A stretch of DNA of 64,000 nucleotides, from assembly GCF_005116645.1 (NCBI RefSeq), contig NZ_SWCM01000012.1, forward strand, positions 1 through 64,000, read 5' to 3'. Shown piece by piece: positions 62,123 through 64,000 of the stretch. The stretch comes from Desulfopila sp. IMCC35006. Its GTDB lineage: Bacteria; Desulfobacterota; Desulfobulbia; Desulfobulbales; Desulfocapsaceae. Position 1 is the first letter of the stretch; the number at the start of each line of letters is the position of its first letter. The translations under genes and the position numbers were made by a program. A model generated the notes under the pieces. The model was not told where the DNA came from. It did not search any database and saw nothing but the letters and a program-made list of their open reading frames with translations.

Positions 62123-63234
62123 GCCGATAAAAGTCGGATAAGTTCTGTGTCGTTCAGCGGTCGCTTAAGCCTCGTCGCCGTGTCGCGGATGGACTGAATT
62201 ATCCCGTCGTTGAGTTGGCCTGAAAAGGTGGTATCCAGCTGAGTCATGCGCTGGAGAATTGCCTGGCGGCCACTTTTGGCGCCAAAAAGAAGTTTACGTT
62301 CGGCCTGGACGTTTTCCGGGTTAAACGGCTCATAAGTCTCCGGTTTATTTTGCAACCCCTGCAGATGGAGCCCGGTTTCACAGGTAAAGATATCCTCCCC
62401 GATAACCGGGCGGTTGCCCGCGATAGTCCTGCCGGTGATCTGGGCCACATAGCGGGCCAGCGGCTTGAGAAACTCGGCCCTTAAATTCTGTACGCCTCGG
62501 GCCAGACTCAGGTAGCCGACAATCTCCTCGAGCCGGGCGCAGCCGGTTCGTTCGCCCAAACCCAGGACGACGGCGTCAACCGATGAGGCGCCGGCTTCAA
62601 GAGCCGCGATGGCATTAGCCGTGGCCATGCCGAAATCGTTATGGGTATGCACGGCCAGCTGGCAGTCGATGTGCGCCTTTTTCAAAGTGTCGATAAGGGT
62701 TGTGAACTGCGTGGGGGAGGCTATGCCCACGGTGTCAGCGAGTCGGATGCGTACTGCGCCATGGTGCTGTGCCGCTTCGGCCATTTGCACTAAAAAATTG
62801 GGGTCGCTTCTGGTTGCGTCTTCAAAGCCAACAGACACCGCCATGCCCATCTGCCTGGCCAGGTCAATGCTCGCCGCCATGGTGTGCAGAGCCCAGAGGC
62901 GGTTTTTGTGCAGTCGGTCCTGCAGGTGCAGATCGGATACCGGGATGGAGAGTGACAGGATGTCGGGGGCGAGACCCGAGGCGTGAATAATGTCTTCTTT
63001 TCTGCATCGGCTCCACAGCGACAGGGTGAGATGCGGATGGGTGGTGCGGCAATAGTCGATGAGTGATTCAGGGCAGGGGTGAAATTTTGAGGAAACCCCA
63101 AGTTCTGCCTCGGTTACGCCGATCTTGACCAGGCCGTCGAGAATCCGCTTTTTTTCGGCCAGAGAAAAGAGCAGGCCGGGGGTCTGTTCGCCTTCACGCA
63201 GGGTCGTATCTATTATATGGTGTTTTTCGGTCAT
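62119..63234 (-). CDS. nifV: Homocitrate synthase (NifV-like)
   Basis: A 371-aa DRE-TIM-barrel synthase: IDTTLREGEQTPGLLFS at the N-terminus, HTHNDFGMATANAIAALEAGAS metal-binding HxH, and GLGERTGCARLEEIV. The family includes NifV, isopropylmalate and citramalate synthases. The short length, without the LeuA regulatory domain, and the EQTPG motif favour NifV, which makes homocitrate for the FeMo-cofactor. It lies 55 kb from the nif operon in this window, so the assignment rests on sequence and the presence of a Mo nitrogenase. Confidence 0.85.
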   Translation of the reverse strand: MTEKHHIIDTTLREGEQTPGLLFSLAEKKRILDGLVKIGVTEAELGVSSKFHPCPESLIDYCRTTHPHLTLSLWSRCRKEDIIHASGLAPDILSLSIPVSDLHLQDRLHKNRLWALHTMAASIDLARQMGMAVSVGFEDATRSDPNFLVQMAEAAQHHGAVRIRLADTVGIASPTQFTTLIDTLKKAHIDCQLAVHTHNDFGMATANAIAALEAGASSVDAVVLGLGERTGCARLEEIVGYLSLARGVQNLRAEFLKPLARYVAQITGRTIAGNRPVIGEDIFTCETGLHLQGLQNKPETYEPFNPENVQAERKLLFGAKSGRQAILQRMTQLDTTFSGQLNDGIIQSIRDTATRLKRPLNDTELIRLLSA

Positions 63235-63439
63235 GTGTTTTCCTCACTGGTGTAATGAGGAATGCAAAAACAGGACCATGAAGAGAGAAGAGGCTGGAAC
63301 GGAGGCCGTTATGGCGATTGGCCGGGCAGCAATCGACGAAGAGATCGACAAAATGGATACAGTGTCCGACATAAATGTAGCTTTCAGACAATCAGGTAGG
63401 AGTGTACCGTTGCTGGCAGCAGGTTGTTTGGGATTGTTC

Positions 63440-64000
63440 CTAGTAGCTGATCAGTTTCGGCTCCTTCCAGTTGGTGTCAAAGCCCTGTTCTGCAAGAAAT
63501 GTCACCCATTTTTCCATATTCGCCCCAACGGAACTGAGACCGTGCGAGTCGTCCCCCGGTACCACCGCGATGTTCATCTGGCGAGCCATGTCCAGGATCA
63601 CCCTGGAGATATAGGGTTCATCGGCATCTTTTAAGAGCGATCGAAGGTTGAAATCCATGATGAGATCGAGTTCGGCGATAAGCTGCAGATTTCTTTCGAT
63701 CCTCTCCATTATCTCAGGCTGCAGCAATCGCTTTTTATAGCCTGAATCAAAAAGACGAATAAGATCGAAATGGCCAACCACCGAGGGGGTAAGCAATTTA
63801 ATCATGGCATACTGCTGGTCGAAATACTGGCAGTACAACGGCACGATACCGCCTGCGGCGGCAACGGTTTTATCATATTGTTCCTGTGAATAGTCAAAAC
63901 CCATATCACCCACGAAATGGACCGAGCCGACGATGTAATCCGGCTGGAACGTTTTCAGTAGAAAGGGAACAAACCGTTCGTAACCGCTATAGGTTTCTAT
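63440..64000 (-). CDS. PHP-domain phosphoesterase, histidinol-phosphatase-like (partial)
   Basis: The frame is open to the right edge, so the N-terminal half is outside the window; 186 residues are visible. IVGSVHFVGDMGFDYS, the HFDLIRLF motif and PGDDSHGLSSVG carry metal-binding His/Asp of the HisK-type PHP family. It could be histidinol phosphatase in histidine synthesis or another PHP hydrolase. It precedes the nifV-like gene on the same strand with a 205-bp gap. Confidence 0.85.
   Translation of the reverse strand: METYSGYERFVPFLLKTFQPDYIVGSVHFVGDMGFDYSQEQYDKTVAAAGGIVPLYCQYFDQQYAMIKLLTPSVVGHFDLIRLFDSGYKKRLLQPEIMERIERNLQLIAELDLIMDFNLRSLLKDADEPYISRVILDMARQMNIAVVPGDDSHGLSSVGANMEKWVTFLAEQGFDTNWKEPKLISY

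Overview
The window looks like chromosome of an anaerobic, diazotrophic Desulfobacterota bacterium, probably a sulfate reducer of the Desulfobulbales type. This is inferred from gene content: a group II/III (Clostridium/Desulfovibrio-type) nitrogenase operon with the archaeal/anaerobe NifI1-NifI2 PII pair, many NtrC/NtrB-style two-component genes with sigma-54 control, a DsrE-like protein, a DASS anion carrier next to NhaD, and several radical-SAM enzymes. I saw no rRNA, tRNA or CRISPR array.

Nitrogen fixation (1-9.8 kb): a minus-strand operon nifH-nifI1-nifI2-nifD-nifK starts from a textbook -24/-12 promoter at 7787-7802. After two strong intercistronic hairpins it continues into a NifB homologue that lacks the radical-SAM cysteines, a 2Fe-2S ferredoxin, a GNAT acetyltransferase, a HEPN protein and a 72-aa protein. 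nifA is divergent. nifE, nifN and a catalytic nifB are not in the window; a homocitrate synthase (nifV candidate) lies at 62-63 kb.

Metabolic and regulatory stretch (10-24 kb): an FKBP/SlyD-type prolyl isomerase; PEP carboxylase, beta-carbonic anhydrase and a CPA-type antiporter (a plausible bicarbonate-fixing set); a diguanylate cyclase; an operon of histidine kinase, OmpR-type regulator and TPR-methyltransferase; and a divergent radical-SAM protein.

Signalling and ion transport (23.6-39.6 kb): almost all genes are on the minus strand. They include four receiver-domain proteins (one fused to a cytidylate-kinase-like domain that has lost its P-loop), two NtrB-like kinases, a NifX-fold protein, a sigma-54 activator without a receiver, NhaD, a DASS carrier, a CBS protein and DsrE. 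A -24/-12 promoter with upstream dyads precedes the cluster. An IS1380 remnant with both ends preserved and, in an AT-rich patch, a complete IS630-type element follow.

Amino-acid catabolism (43-62 kb): hydroxyproline epimerase, a DadA-like dehydrogenase and a DapA-fold deaminase outline the trans-4-hydroxyproline route to 2-oxoglutarate semialdehyde. They are followed by a proline-racemase homologue, an amidohydrolase, a saccharopine-dehydrogenase-like protein, a Pot-type ABC importer and an IclR regulator. Divergent from IclR, across a perfect 11-bp dyad, are an 819-aa radical-SAM protein built as a KamA-like domain plus a second KamA-like half without the cluster motif, and a cytosolic M23-type metallopeptidase homologue.

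Three copies of one 172-bp structured palindromic element (23.5, 43.1 and 45.6 kb) are the most striking non-coding signal. All three have the same length and share terminal inverted repeats and an invariant inner hairpin.
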